Positions 23,821 to 33,778 of a DNA stretch of 64,000 nucleotides are shown here, one piece after another. The stretch is taken from contig JAHLEZ010000021.1 of NCBI GenBank assembly GCA_020726505.1, positions 744,001-808,000 of the forward strand, read 5' to 3'. The translations under genes and the position numbers were made by a program. This stretch comes from Leptodontidium sp. MPI-SDFR-AT-0119 (lineage: Eukaryota; Ascomycota; Leotiomycetes; Helotiales; Leptodontidiaceae). The notes under the pieces are model-generated. The model ran no database searches. It was given only the letters and a program-made list of their open reading frames with translations, and was not told the DNA's origin. How positions within the stretch are numbered: the stretch's first letter is position 1; every line of letters starts with the position of its first letter.

Positions 23821-25006
23821 ATGTCTATAGCCTTACAAATTAAGAAGATCCTTAACTTAAACGATAAGCTTTCAGACAGTATTAATTATAGTTTACGTTT
23901 ATAAGAAGTCTAGGTTTAGAACGCCTTACGCCGGTATAACTAATACTTCGTCGACGACGACTACTAGAAGGACTAACTATTAGTATAAATAAAAAGAATA
24001 ACTCACACGTTCCTAAAACCCTCCTTTTTATTTCTAACACTTAACGACAATAAAAACATCATAAATATACTCGACTTAGTTAATTAGGTAATTAAATTCC
24101 TAACTAACTCTTATAAGTAATAAACAGCGCGTAACCTTTATTTCGCGTTAAAAATAAAAGCCGTAAGACAAACCTTTTAAGACTTTTATTAATAGTTTAG
24201 AATTCTTATTAACTAAGGCGGCGTAATTAATAAGTCAATACTTAAAATAGACTTATAAGACAAGCTCTTATCTTGCCTACGTAAGTAACTATTCTATAAG
24301 TATTAAAGAGCTAAAACTTTAAAAGAGTATATAAAAGTAGTCTAAGCTAAAGACTAAAGACAGATCGTAGAGAGTACTATTTACGTTAGTCGCTTTAGCC
24401 CCTTAGTAATAAGTATAAATTCCTACCCTTAGTCCTAAGTTAATATCTCTTTAGAGACTACAAGAAAGTCACTTTAAGCTTCTATTACTTCTTCGTCTTA
24501 GTAATAAGAGACTAGTCAACCCCTAAGTCAACAAATCTCTACATAAGCCGACACACCTCGTACTTAAACACTAGCGAATACCCCTTAGTATTTCGCCTAA
24601 CAGCCCCTTAGTCGTAGTTATACCTCCCGTGTTAACGAGATAGAGCTAAGTACTAACGACGGTAGTCTTATATCTAATAACTAAGCTATAAACGATAATA
24701 ACTTACTAGTAAAGAAACTTACCTCACGAGTAAAAGACTTAGCCTAAGAAAAGGCTCCTTCTTAAGTATAATATAAGATATACGACATTTTGACCTTACG
24801 AAGCTTCTTGGCAGACTAGCACTTATTACTCGTATCGCTCTCTCTAAGAATAAACTCACGTATAAGTTGCCTACACTTCTTAATTCCGGAGCTAATAGTT
24901 ATTATTTTATTAATTACTCTCTTTTCAAGTCTCTTTCTTTCTTCTTAAAACCTTTAATTTACCCGCTGCCTTTACTTGTCCTTATTAAAGGATTTAATAG
25001 TCGAAC
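23821..25006 (+). pseudogene. D gag and protease
   Basis: An ATG at 23821 opens MSIALQIKKILNLNDKLSDS with later segments FLKPSFLFLTLNDNKNI and FRILIN-stop-GGVINKS. Protease is seen near 24877 as LLNSGANSYYF, where LLDSGA is expected (Asp changed to Asn). Element E enters at 25006, between protease and reverse transcriptase. Frequent TAA/TAG at Gln positions. Confidence 0.65.
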
Positions 25007-25166
25007 TGTGACGGTCTTAGTACTGACGTCACGTGTTTAGGGGCTAGTGTTTTAGCTTTAAGGATATAGGGGTCAGCTACAGCTATAGCTGTCCTTCTTC
25101 TGTATCTATTGTCCTAAGAATGAGAGTACTGTCTTGATATTACCTGTCTAGAGTGCGATCGTCACA
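25007..25166 (+). repeat. 5' LTR of E
   Basis: 160 bp; differs from the 3' LTR at four positions, all C/T or G/A, three of them in CpA context on one strand. Confidence 0.9.
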
Positions 25167-25341
25167 TTACAATAGATCCTCAGTTGAGACTGAGTACCCC
25201 AGGTCTTAGGTTTATACTTATATTCTGCTCTAGGCTACGTCTCACGTCTCACGCTTTCACGATTACTACAATTGAGCTTGTTAGGCTTATTTGAAACTAT
25301 ACGCACACGTTTTTTATCTCTCTTTTTACTCTCCTCTTGTT

Positions 25342-26292
25342 ATAGATTCTATTTAGATTCAGACTACCCTTGCAGACTTACAAGTAGAACTACAGCGCTA
25401 GCGCGACGAGATTACCTTCCTCCGAACAGTTATTACGACTTGTACTCCTTCAAAACCGAAACCCTCTTTACTTAACCCTGAAAAATTCAACGGACAAGCC
25501 CACAAGTATAATACGTGGCTCCCCTTGATCAAGGTAAAGCTACAAGTAGACGGCGAAGTTATTAGCGACGCTACTACTTAATTCTATTACGTCTACTTCA
25601 ACCTCGAGTCCCACGTTCAGGCTATAATCCTTCCTCAGCTGTCTCAAGCTACCGAAGTCTCGCACGACTATAATACGATCTTAGACTAGCTTACTCGTGT
25701 CTACGACAACCCGAATAAGGTGTAGGAGGCAGAGGACAAGCTATATACTCTTAAGCAGGGCACTGACTCTCTTCACGCTTACATGGCCAAGTTCGAACGA
25801 GTCCTGTACGAGGCTCGAGGTCAAGACTGGCCAGACGTTAATAAGATCTCCGCCTTTCGGAATAGTCTTAATACGACACTTCGCAACTGACTAGCTCAAC
25901 AGCTAAACCTGCCTCGCAGATATTCTGACTTCGTCCGAATCGTTCAGCAACTTGCTGGCCGCTCTTTAAATACCGCTTCCGGCCCAGCTCTCTACAACCC
26001 TTCTTCCTCTTCACACGTCAACGCTGTAACCATTGGAGCAATTAATACTACCGCCCCACGCGCTCGCTTAGTCTCCCCAGAGCTTAGGCAACAATTTAGG
26101 GCTGATAGTTTGTGTGTACGATGCGGACTTCTAGGCCATTGGGTCAAAGACTGTAAGTTGAGACTATACATTAATAGTACTAGCAAAGTAACGATTGCTA
26201 CTATTAATGACGACGACTATGAGGAGGACGAGCTAGACTCGGACGATCCAGACCATCTAGATGCTTGGCAAAGGAACATTTTTTATACTTGA
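25342..26292 (+). pseudogene. E gag with CCHC zinc knuckle
   Basis: The frame spans 316 codons plus stop, with the start codon probably ATG changed to ATA at 25342. It has a coiled N-terminus (VELQR, RDEITFLRTVI), then LLNPEKFNGQAHKYNTWLPL, typical of fungal gag proteins that begin with a substrate-like KFxG...W motif. LYTLKQGTDSLHAYMAKFER follows, then a zinc knuckle at 26113-26154 with Cys, Cys, His, Cys spaced CVRCGLLGHWVKDC, and an acidic C-terminus (DDDYEEDELDSDDPD). Internal stops (for example TAG at 25354, from CAG) number about half a dozen; otherwise the frame is clean. Its protein would package RNA; all other functions must come from another element. Confidence 0.8.
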
Positions 26293-26328
26293 GCGCTCGG
26301 GACGAGCTTTTTAGGAGGGGGGGGGTGA

Positions 26329-26488
26329 TGTGACGGTCTTGGTACTGACGTCACGTGTTTAGGGGCTAGTGTTTTAGTTTTAAGGATATAGGGGTCAGCT
26401 ACAGCTACAGCTGTCCTTCTTCTGTATCTATTGTCCTAAGAATGAGAGTACTGTCTTGATATTACCTGTCCAGAGTGCGATCGTCACA
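26329..26488 (+). repeat. 3' LTR of E
   Basis: 160 bp, preceded by GGAGGGGGGGGGG and followed by the CGAAC duplication. Confidence 0.9.
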
Positions 26489-26493
26489 CGAAC

Positions 26494-29400
26494 TGGCCGG
26501 ACTATTAACTATTATATTATATTAAATTTAATAGTTAATAGACGACTATAGTTATTTACACCTTTTTTAATTACTTACTTAGGAAACTATAAAGTAATTA
26601 TTAGAAGATTATAATTAGAGTATCACGAAGTGCTTTTAAATGCCGCTAAACGACGGCTTATTTAACTATTAGACTACCCTTTAATAGTAAGTTATAATAA
26701 ACTAATTAAGGTCTGAGACTTACGTGTATATAAGATTTACTAACGCCACTAGCGCGACGCTAAGCGTAGAGACGCTAAGTTACGTGAATTTTAGAGCTAC
26801 TATAATACTTAATTTACAGAGTCGACTTTAATAGTCGACTTACACTTACCTCCCGTGTTAAGTATAAATACCTTAGACTTAACTTCTTTCCTAAGACAAT
26901 TATAGTTAATAAAGTTCACTAGAAAGTTCATAGGAAGAAGTCGAGTAATTACCCCTTCCCTAAATCTTAAGTTACACTCTGATTCTATAACTAATTCTAG
27001 CCGGCGCGCTAAGTCAAATTTCGACATATACGCTAGTTACTCCTTTACTTTCTTAATAACTTTAGAACCTATTACTATTAATCCCTCGACTGTTATTAAG
27101 TCTAAAAAACTAGTAATTATATTAATAGAAAATCAAACCTAATATCTTACGTAATATAGTCGAATTATATTAGATACTAAAGATATTAATTCTACAGATA
27201 CACAGTTATTAAGCTTATACTTATAGCTAATCCCTAACTACAGAACTACTATAAGTCGTAAAAAAAAAGATTAAGGAAACTTACTATAGTCGTATTAAAA
27301 GTATATAGTCAAGAATTTATACTCCCTTAGAGTCGAGCCCACAGTACTAGTAGAGGAAATTCACCCCCCTGTCTCTTTAATACTTAGTACTTCGTTTATT
27401 ACTTCTTTCCTTTTTATTTTAAGTATAAAACCCCTTATATATTCCTTACTTTCTTTTCTTATTACACCTTCTAATAAATACCTCGTTTCGAAATATATAA
27501 TGACTTTTAAAAGTAGCCGCGCCACTGTTTTAATTAGAGAAGTTACGTTAATAATAAATTCTATATTAATCTCTAAGAGTTAGAAATACTTAGATCCGCG
27601 CCTTTTAAGTATATAGTATCGCCCCTAATTAATCCCTGATACTAGTACTACTATTAAACTTACCTCTATTATTAATACTCTATGTACTATAGAGCTCTCA
27701 CATTAATAAGTACGACATATAATAAAGCCTAGAGAGCGCGTATACTTTGCTACTAACGGTCCTTTACTTTAGTTAAGAAGTATATTAAATAGCTAGCCTA
27801 GTTAATATATATAACCGTCCTTACGACTAGATAATATATATATTTTAATTAAATTAGCCTAAATAAAAGTTATAGAGTTAGAGAAGAGAACTATTAAGCT
27901 TTTATACCCCCGAGACTAAACTGACTCCCCTTAATTCGCTCCTTTTACGCGTAAAACATATACTAAGGATTACATTAATTTACTTTAGAAGATATAAATA
28001 TAACTCTCTCTTATACACGACTCGACTATAAAAGCTCCTCCTTCCTTAACTTATTCTCCTTAACTACGAGATAAGTTATTAATTATAAAGTGACGTAAGA
28101 AAGCTCGTCGACGTCTAATTATTAAGATCTTCTCGATTAGCGCCGTAGCGTTTTATATATTAATAAAACAGAAGTTTAAAGATAAGATATTCGTAGTAAC
28201 TCTATAAGAAATTAATGCCCTAATTAATTAAAGAAACTAAAAGCGAGAGAAAGCCGCTGTTATATTAGCCTTAATTATCGAACTCACTCACCGTCGCTAG
28301 TTAGTTATATAGTTTACACTTTCTATTTAAGAGTTAAACGCTAAACTAATAGTTCCCTTAAAGTACGTTAATTAGACTCACGTATTCTTTAAGGCAAAAA
28401 GTGATATTCTCCCCCTTTATTACTTATATAATTATAAAATTAAGTTAAAAAGAAAAGGTGAGAAAGTACTTAAGTATTCGCTATTATATAAGATATTAAC
28501 TAAAGAACTTGAGGCTATTAAGGAATATATCATAGATAACTTAAATAAAGGATTTATTAAGCCGTCTCAAGTACTATTCGCTGCCCTTATTCTCTTTATT
28601 AAGAAGCCGAATAACTCCTTGCGGTTATGTATTAATTTCTAAGTACTAAATTCCCTCACTTAGAAGGACTAATACCCCTTACTTCTAATTAATGAGACCG
28701 TAACCCGTATAACTAACAATCGTATCTTTACTAAATTAGACATTCGTTAAGCTTTCTATCGAATCCAAATAGACCTAGTATTAAAAGAGTATATTACCTT
28801 CCGCACGAGATACGGCGTATATAAGTGTAAAGTTCTTTTATTTGGCTTAATTAATAGCCCTACTACTTACTAACGTTATATAAATAATATTCTCTTTAAT
28901 TACCTTAATAATTTCTATATAACGTACTTAAACAACATTCTCATATACTCTGAGGACCCCTTATAACACTAACTCTACGTTAGAAAAGTACTTTAACGCT
29001 TACATAACGCTAGGTTATAAGTCGACTTAAAGAAGTGTAAGTTTAAAGTAACACAAACTAAGTACTTAAACTTTATTATATTAACTTTTAGCCTAAAAGT
29101 TAATTCCGAGAAGGTCTCTGTCGTTCGTAAGTGGACTTACTTTAACTTTATTAAAGGCGTGTAGTCTTTCTTTAGTTTTTGTAACTTCTATTAAAGATTT
29201 ATTTACGACTATAGTATTATAATAAAACCTCTTATTTAATTAACTAAAAATAATATTCCCTTCCGCTTTATTATAAAGTGCGAAGACGCCTTCGACCTCC
29301 TAAAATATACTCTCACGTCCGCGCCTCTTTTAAGACACTACTAATAAGACCTACCTTACTTCTTAAAGACAAATACTAGTAATAGTGTTGTAGCCGGAGT

Positions 29401-31440
29401 CCTTTCTTAATAACACGGCGACAACTAGTTCCCCGTTACTTTCTTTTTAAAGACTATATTACTTATTAAACTTAACTACGTAATATATAACAAAGAGATA
29501 TTAGCCTTTATTAGATCCTTTAGGCACTAGTGTGCTAAGTTAATAAGAGCCCCTTACTAAGTCTATGTCGTAATAGACTATAAGGCCTTAAAATACTTTA
29601 TAACCTCTAAGTAATTAAATATTAGATAAACACAATAGACAGAGCTTTTAACGGACTATAATTTCATAATTACGTATTGCCTTAAAATTTATAACCCCTT
29701 AGTAAACGTACTCTCTTATAAGTTAGATGAGTTAGATTAATAGAACTTTACAAAGAAGACTTAACGTATTTAATAACTCTTACGCTAAGACTAAGTTAAC
29801 TTTAGTCTATTATTTATAGAGTTATAGCCGCTTAATAACGTTAACGCGCTAGTGGCCGACGTTAAGCCCGCTGCCTTTATATTAATATTCTCTGTCGTAT
29901 AGTAAATCCTAGAGGCTAATCGCACTGCCCCCTCCTTATAGGCTCTACGTAAACAAGCTATATTAAGCTCTCTAAGTAAACTTAGCCTAGTAAGTGACCT
30001 CTTACTCTACGACGGCCGCTTCTTAGTCCCTGATATTAATTACCTCTGAACCCTCTTTATATGAGAGGTCTATAATCGAGTCACTACAGCGCACCTTAGT
30101 ACTAAGAAGACGATCTAAATACTCTCTTCTTAGTACTAGTAACATAGAATCACGTTAATAGTCTTATAATATTACTATAACTATTATACTTGCCGACGAA
30201 TTTAAGTCCCCCGGGATAAAAAGCCTAGACTCTTTTATCCTCTCCCCGTTCTGTCTAGACTATAGGAATATATTATTGTAGACTATTACTCCTTTACTAA
30301 AGACAACTATAGATTCAATAACGTCCTCGTCTTTATTAATAGATTTAGTAAATAAGTTATTAGTATCCCTTACTAAAAGACGACAAATACTCAGAAGCTA
30401 GTTATTATATATATATATATTACGTATATTGTTATTTTAACGCTCCCTTAATTATTACTTTTAATAGAGGCCCTTAGTTTGTCTTCAAGTTTTAGACCGC
30501 CCTTAATAAGATCCTCGGAACTAAGAGACAACTGTCCGCTACTAACCACTTATAAATAGACGGCTAGACTAAAGTGTATAACTAATACTTACAAAAACGA
30601 CTCCGACCTTTCGTTACGTATTACTAAGACGACTAATTAAAGTACTTCCTTATTATAGACTACGCCTAAATGTCCCTCTTATATAATTCTCTAGGGGGAC
30701 TCTCTCTATTTAAGGTAGTTTATAAATATATACTACGCACGGATTAAGATTAGAAAATTGACTTATTAGACTTAGTTACCCCTACTAATAAGTTAAACAC
30801 TTAATAAGCTATTAACTATACTTAACACTATAAGAAAGTATAGGACATAGCTTAGTCGAACCTCACTGTGGCTTAAGCTAAGATAATTAGTCTTATAATG
30901 CCTCTCGCCGCGATGTCGACTTTAATAAAGACAACTTAGTCTAGCTCGATATACGCTACTTTAAGACACTTTATTTATTTAAGAAGTTAGATATGCCGAC
31001 TAATAGACTATTTAGAGTACTCGAGAAGGTAAGACACTTGTACCGCCTAGAATTACTAGCGAGTATAAAGGTCTATAACGTCTTTCTGGCTAGTAAGCTT
31101 CGCTAGGACCCTAACGATCCCTTACTAAGCCAAGTATAAAATGCCCCCCCCGTCGATTAATATTATAGGCGACAATAAGTGAGAACTAGAAGAAGTACTT
31201 ACTTGCCGTAAAAAGGGCAAGACTCTATCTTATTGTATTACTTAGCTTAATTAAGACGTTAATTTAGACTAGTACGACGCTTCTAACCTCAAGTATACGC
31301 CGCACAAAGTCAGGGACTTCCACCTTAGTCACCCCGAGCAAGTAAGACCCCCTACTAAGCTACTTAAATAGATCAAAGTATGGGAAGATAGTATTAACGA
31401 CTACGACGACCTCGATAGTAACAAGGAGATAAACTAACGC
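26494..31440 (+). pseudogene. D pol (reverse transcriptase, RNase H, integrase, chromodomain)
   Basis: Reverse transcriptase motifs include NKGFIKPSQVLFAALILFIK, KLDIRQAFYRIQIDLVLKEY, ITFRTRYGVYKCKVLLFGL and TYLNNILIYS near 28930, where YLDD has become YLNN. Integrase follows at about 30000-30900. The end is chromodomain-like (ELEEVLTCRKKGKTLSYCIT, then VRDFHLSHPEQVRPPTKLLK) and closes with DSINDYDDLDSNKEIN before the G tract. The closing motif resembles that of family A, so A and D are related Gypsy lineages. Confidence 0.8.
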
Positions 31441-31460
31441 TTAAGGACGAGCTTTTTCCG

Positions 31461-31480
31461 GAGGGGGGGGGGGGGGGGGG
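31461..31480 (+). promoter_or_regulatory. Polypurine tract of D, near-uninterrupted G run
   Basis: GGA is followed by about 18 consecutive G, three bases before the 3' LTR. It is the plus-strand primer position for D. Confidence 0.6.
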
Positions 31481-31483
31481 TAG

Positions 31484-31732
31484 TGTGACGACTGGCACGG
31501 CCTAGAGCCTCATTTCCACCGGATCCACTTAGTACTGCCCGATCGGGACGTACTGAGATTACTATAGTGCTAGACATATTAACCTCTTATATATAGACTT
31601 ATTCTTTCCTTACCTTCTTTCCTCTATAGTTATAGATTCTAAGTTGATACTTAGTATCGTCATATGCCTCTTGTGTTGATATATGAGGCGTCAGTTACAC
31701 GTGATTGCCGTCTTTCTAGGGCAAGCGTCACA
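31484..31732 (+). repeat. 3' LTR of D
   Basis: 249 bp; better preserved than the 5' copy (for example CTTGTGTTGATATATGAGG versus a TpA-rich version). Confidence 0.88.
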
Positions 31733-31737
31733 TAAAT

Positions 31738-32040
31738 TATTATATAACAACCCTCTAACACGTCGACTACTTTTTAAAAAAGCTGTTAAGGCTTTTGATT
31801 AAAAGGACTTTGCTCTTAGCTAAGCAGATATAAAGATACAACAATTAGAGGCTAAATTAGATTAATTATAGCCACGAAAAAAGCGAAAGGTGCAAACTAG
31901 CCTAAATTCCAAGTTTATAGATATTTAGGCTATCTAAAGAGCTCAAATTGTAACTAGAGATTAAGAAATTATACTTATTAATTCAAATTTAGTAAGAGAT
32001 TCTAATACTATAGAAGATTACATAGAAATTGAAGCGTTGT
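31738..32040 (+). pseudogene. Fot1/Pogo transposase, C-terminal end
   Basis: The frame reads LQHVDYFLKKAVKAF, QLEAKLD, PRKKRKVQTSLNSKFIDIQA and IQRAQIVT. The basic KRKVQT...NSKFxxIxxIxRAQ end is characteristic of Fot1-type transposases. Stops at Gln codons as elsewhere. Confidence 0.78.
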
Positions 32041-32074
32041 AGAGTTATTAAGTGTTGTTTACAGGTAGTAGTAA

Positions 32075-32114
32075 AATTGCGGGGTGCGCGGAAGGGGGGG
32101 GGGGGTTGGGGACT
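32075..32114. repeat. Right terminal inverted repeat of the Fot1/Pogo element
   Basis: TTGCGGGGTGCGCGGAA, a G run and TTGGGGACT form the inverted counterpart of the left end, followed by TA at 32115-32116. Confidence 0.8.
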
Positions 32115-32116
32115 TA

Positions 32117-32639
32117 TGACTCGGAGTCTGCAAGCGAACAAGGTCAGGGGAGGAGGTGCCAGCCTCTTTTGAGGAATCTTGAACAGCGCATTACCCCTTC
32201 CATGCAACAGGATGTTATTGGGACAAGGCTCAGTGTGGACCGTATGGAACGAGGGGAAGGCTGCCCAACGGCTGCGTGGAGCTTCCATCGCCGTCCTCCG
32301 CACTGCACCCCTCATTCCTCCAACAAACTCGTCGAGCACCAGTGTGCTGTGAGGAGTCCTCATGCAGGCCCGGACACACCCATGGGATTCTCGCGGCGCC
32401 CATGACCCGAATCTTGCAGCATCCGAGGTCAGAGGGTCTGGCCCGCCTGCGATTGCCCACATCTGCCCTTTTGTCCGGTAGCTCCACCGTCAATCGAGGA
32501 ATCCTGCTGCGATCTGCAACTGATTTGAGGCATTTTTCGGATTGGTGAGGTCGCGATTCTGCGTAGGCAGAGCCTGCGCTTCTGCAGCTCACCGAGGACC
32601 GGGGCCGCCGATGTGAGAATGGTGCGACGACGAGGGTGT
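32117..32639. other. Unmutated flank right of the first nest, no gene supported
   Basis: Composition returns to normal at once after the Fot1 end. Overlapping open frames on both strands (up to about 160 codons) are Arg/Pro-rich and contain no recognisable domain; they look like by-products of GC-rich sequence. Confidence 0.45.
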
Positions 32640-32777
32640 CTAGATGCGGTCTTCTGCCGATCCATCGATGAAATCTTCGAGGTCTTCGGCCCTTAAGAAG
32701 TTCATCAAATCTTTCTTCCACGTGTCGAAATTATCTCTGCCGGAGAGGACGGTTCCCCTGTAGGTTGCTCTCCCCAT
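32640..32777 (-). pseudogene. Short gag-like fragment, Copia type
   Basis: A 45-residue frame starts ATG at 32777 with MGRATYRGTVLSGRDNFDTW and continues KKDLMNFLRAEDLEDFIDGS before a TAG. The pattern LSGRDNFDTWKKDLxxFL resembles the N-terminus of Copia gag proteins. No LTR or pol is seen nearby and the sequence is not RIP-mutated. It could equally be a chance similarity. Confidence 0.35.
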
Positions 32778-33232
32778 GTTGAGAATGAGTTTCGAACGAA
32801 GGTATCTTAAAATCTGTGAGTTCAGTCGGTTTGGTCTTTGCGTAGCGGAATGCGAGCTCCGGGGCCCATAACCTTTTGACAGGTTCTAAATGCATTGACT
32901 GAACTACTGTTTATCGTATGGACAGATCTCCGTATATAAAGTGCAGCACCAGTGCCTGATGCACATTACTCACATGACTCATGCCAGCCTCTAGGCTTCC
33001 ACAACCCTGTCAACAAAAAGGAGACACCCAAGTTCTCTATACATTGTGTCTCTGAGGTCTAAGAGGGAAGTAATACACCGTATAAGAGAACAAAAACCCC
33101 AAAAAGCAGCATCCACAAATTGTACCCAAACCCAAAACTCTATCAGTATTTTCCTTATTCATCTCAAACCATACTCGGAAGCCAAATAGAATACTTAAAC
33201 CGAAAAACAGATATACAATAGACACTTTGAAA
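32778..33232. other. Intergenic sequence with one hydrophobic minus-strand frame
   Basis: A minus-strand frame (33225-33037, from a GTG) encodes two hydrophobic segments (SIVYLFFGLSILFGF and CCFLGFLFSYTVYYF). It could be a downstream exon of the small gene at 33709, but the frames do not join in any obvious way. Otherwise nothing is recognised. Confidence 0.35.
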
Positions 33233-33709
33233 TCATATATCAGCTACTTTCAACAACTTTTTAAGAAACGGTCTGTCTTCTAGTATGCCGTATGGCTTCT
33301 TAGGACTAGGACTGAACTGTAGAGGGGAAATTAAAGAAAGAAATTCGAAAGAGCAGTTGAGAAGGATAGGGAGCTTACAACCAGGAGTCATCCCAAAGAT
33401 ATCCTTCCTACACTTCCCTACCACCTCCCCCCTTCCGAGTCTACTGCTTGGACTAGCCCCTGATGTCCTCAACTCCTTCCTTGCATAGCCAAACAGCAGA
33501 TTCCCTGCTTCACCACCAAATATCGAGCGGAACGTATCGACATCATAATATGCGACCTCTGACCCCCGACCGTACCGCCATTTCGCTGCTATATTCTCTG
33601 CTTCCTCCCTCGGGACATCGTGACGATCACAAAGTACTCGGGCAAAATAGGCGCGGACCGTTGATGGGGTTGCGTCGTGTGAGGGCAGCAAAGGTTCTGA
33701 AGTGGCCAT
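33233..33709 (-). CDS. Small conserved-looking protein of unknown function
   Basis: I take the ATG at 33709 (MATSEPLLPSHDATPSTVRA) over an upstream in-frame ATG at 33778, because the protein-like pattern begins there. The core reads YFARVLCDRHDVPREEAENI, then WRYGRGSEVAYYDVDTFRSI and FGGEAGNLLFGYARKEL. This looks like a recurrent short fungal protein without named function; I cannot assign a role. The frame stays open to a stop at 33233. A GTAAGC...CTACAG intron of 62 nt (33378-33317) is possible and would change the last residues, so the C-terminus is uncertain. No signal peptide or membrane segment is evident. Confidence 0.6.
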   Translation of the reverse strand: MATSEPLLPSHDATPSTVRAYFARVLCDRHDVPREEAENIAAKWRYGRGSEVAYYDVDTFRSIFGGEAGNLLFGYARKELRTSGASPSSRLGRGEVVGKCRKDIFGMTPGCKLPILLNCSFEFLSLISPLQFSPSPKKPYGILEDRPFLKKLLKVADI

Positions 33710-33778
33710 CTTCGACAAATTTTGGAAGTTGGAGGCCGTAGATGCTGTGTAGCAAAAGTGGTTAAAATATGTTCTCAA

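Larger units (their letters stand above)
25007..26488 (+). mobile_element. Non-autonomous gag-only LTR element E
   Basis: 1482 bp with 160-bp LTRs (25007-25166, 26329-26488) and target duplication CGAAC (25002-25006, 26489-26493). The only coding frame is a gag; no protease, reverse transcriptase or integrase motif is present and there is no room for one. A G-rich polypurine tract precedes the 3' LTR. It keeps near-normal codon content and is much less RIP-altered than its host element D, so it is a young insertion. LTR tips (TGTGACG/CGTCACA) and the bases before the polypurine tract match D. Confidence 0.88.
22784..31732 (+). mobile_element. Gypsy LTR retrotransposon D, opened by gag-only element E
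   Basis: The target duplication TAAAT lies at 22779-22783 and 31733-31737. The 249-bp LTRs (22784-23032, 31484-31732) have tips TGTGACG/CGTCACA. Net length without E is 7462 bp. Plus-strand order is gag, protease, reverse transcriptase, RNase H, integrase and a chromodomain-like end, with a run of about 18 G just before the 3' LTR. The copy is strongly RIP-mutated: the active-site YLDD reads YLNN. Confidence 0.9.
6605..32114 (+). mobile_element. Fot1/Pogo-type (Tc1/mariner superfamily) DNA transposon, opened by three later insertions
   Basis: The left end starts AGTCCCCACCCCCCC next to a TA dinucleotide (6603-6604); the right end is its inverted counterpart, ending in GGTTGGGGACT at 32114, followed by TA (32115-32116). 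TA duplication is the signature of this superfamily. Removing the nested family C solo LTR, A1 and D, each with one copy of its target duplication, leaves 2006 bp, the usual size of Fot1/Pot2 elements. The transposase is on the plus strand and is heavily RIP-mutated, so this copy cannot move on its own. Neighbouring DNA on the right is unmutated from 32117 onward. Confidence 0.88.

Noticed and set aside
32230..32721. Overlapping open frames of 90-160 codons on both strands
   Set aside because: Arg/Pro/Ser-rich on every frame, no domain, no promoter or intron pattern; typical of GC-rich non-coding sequence.
33037..33225. Separate membrane-protein gene on the minus strand
   Set aside because: It starts at GTG with no ATG upstream in frame before a stop; at best it is an exon of the gene at 33709.
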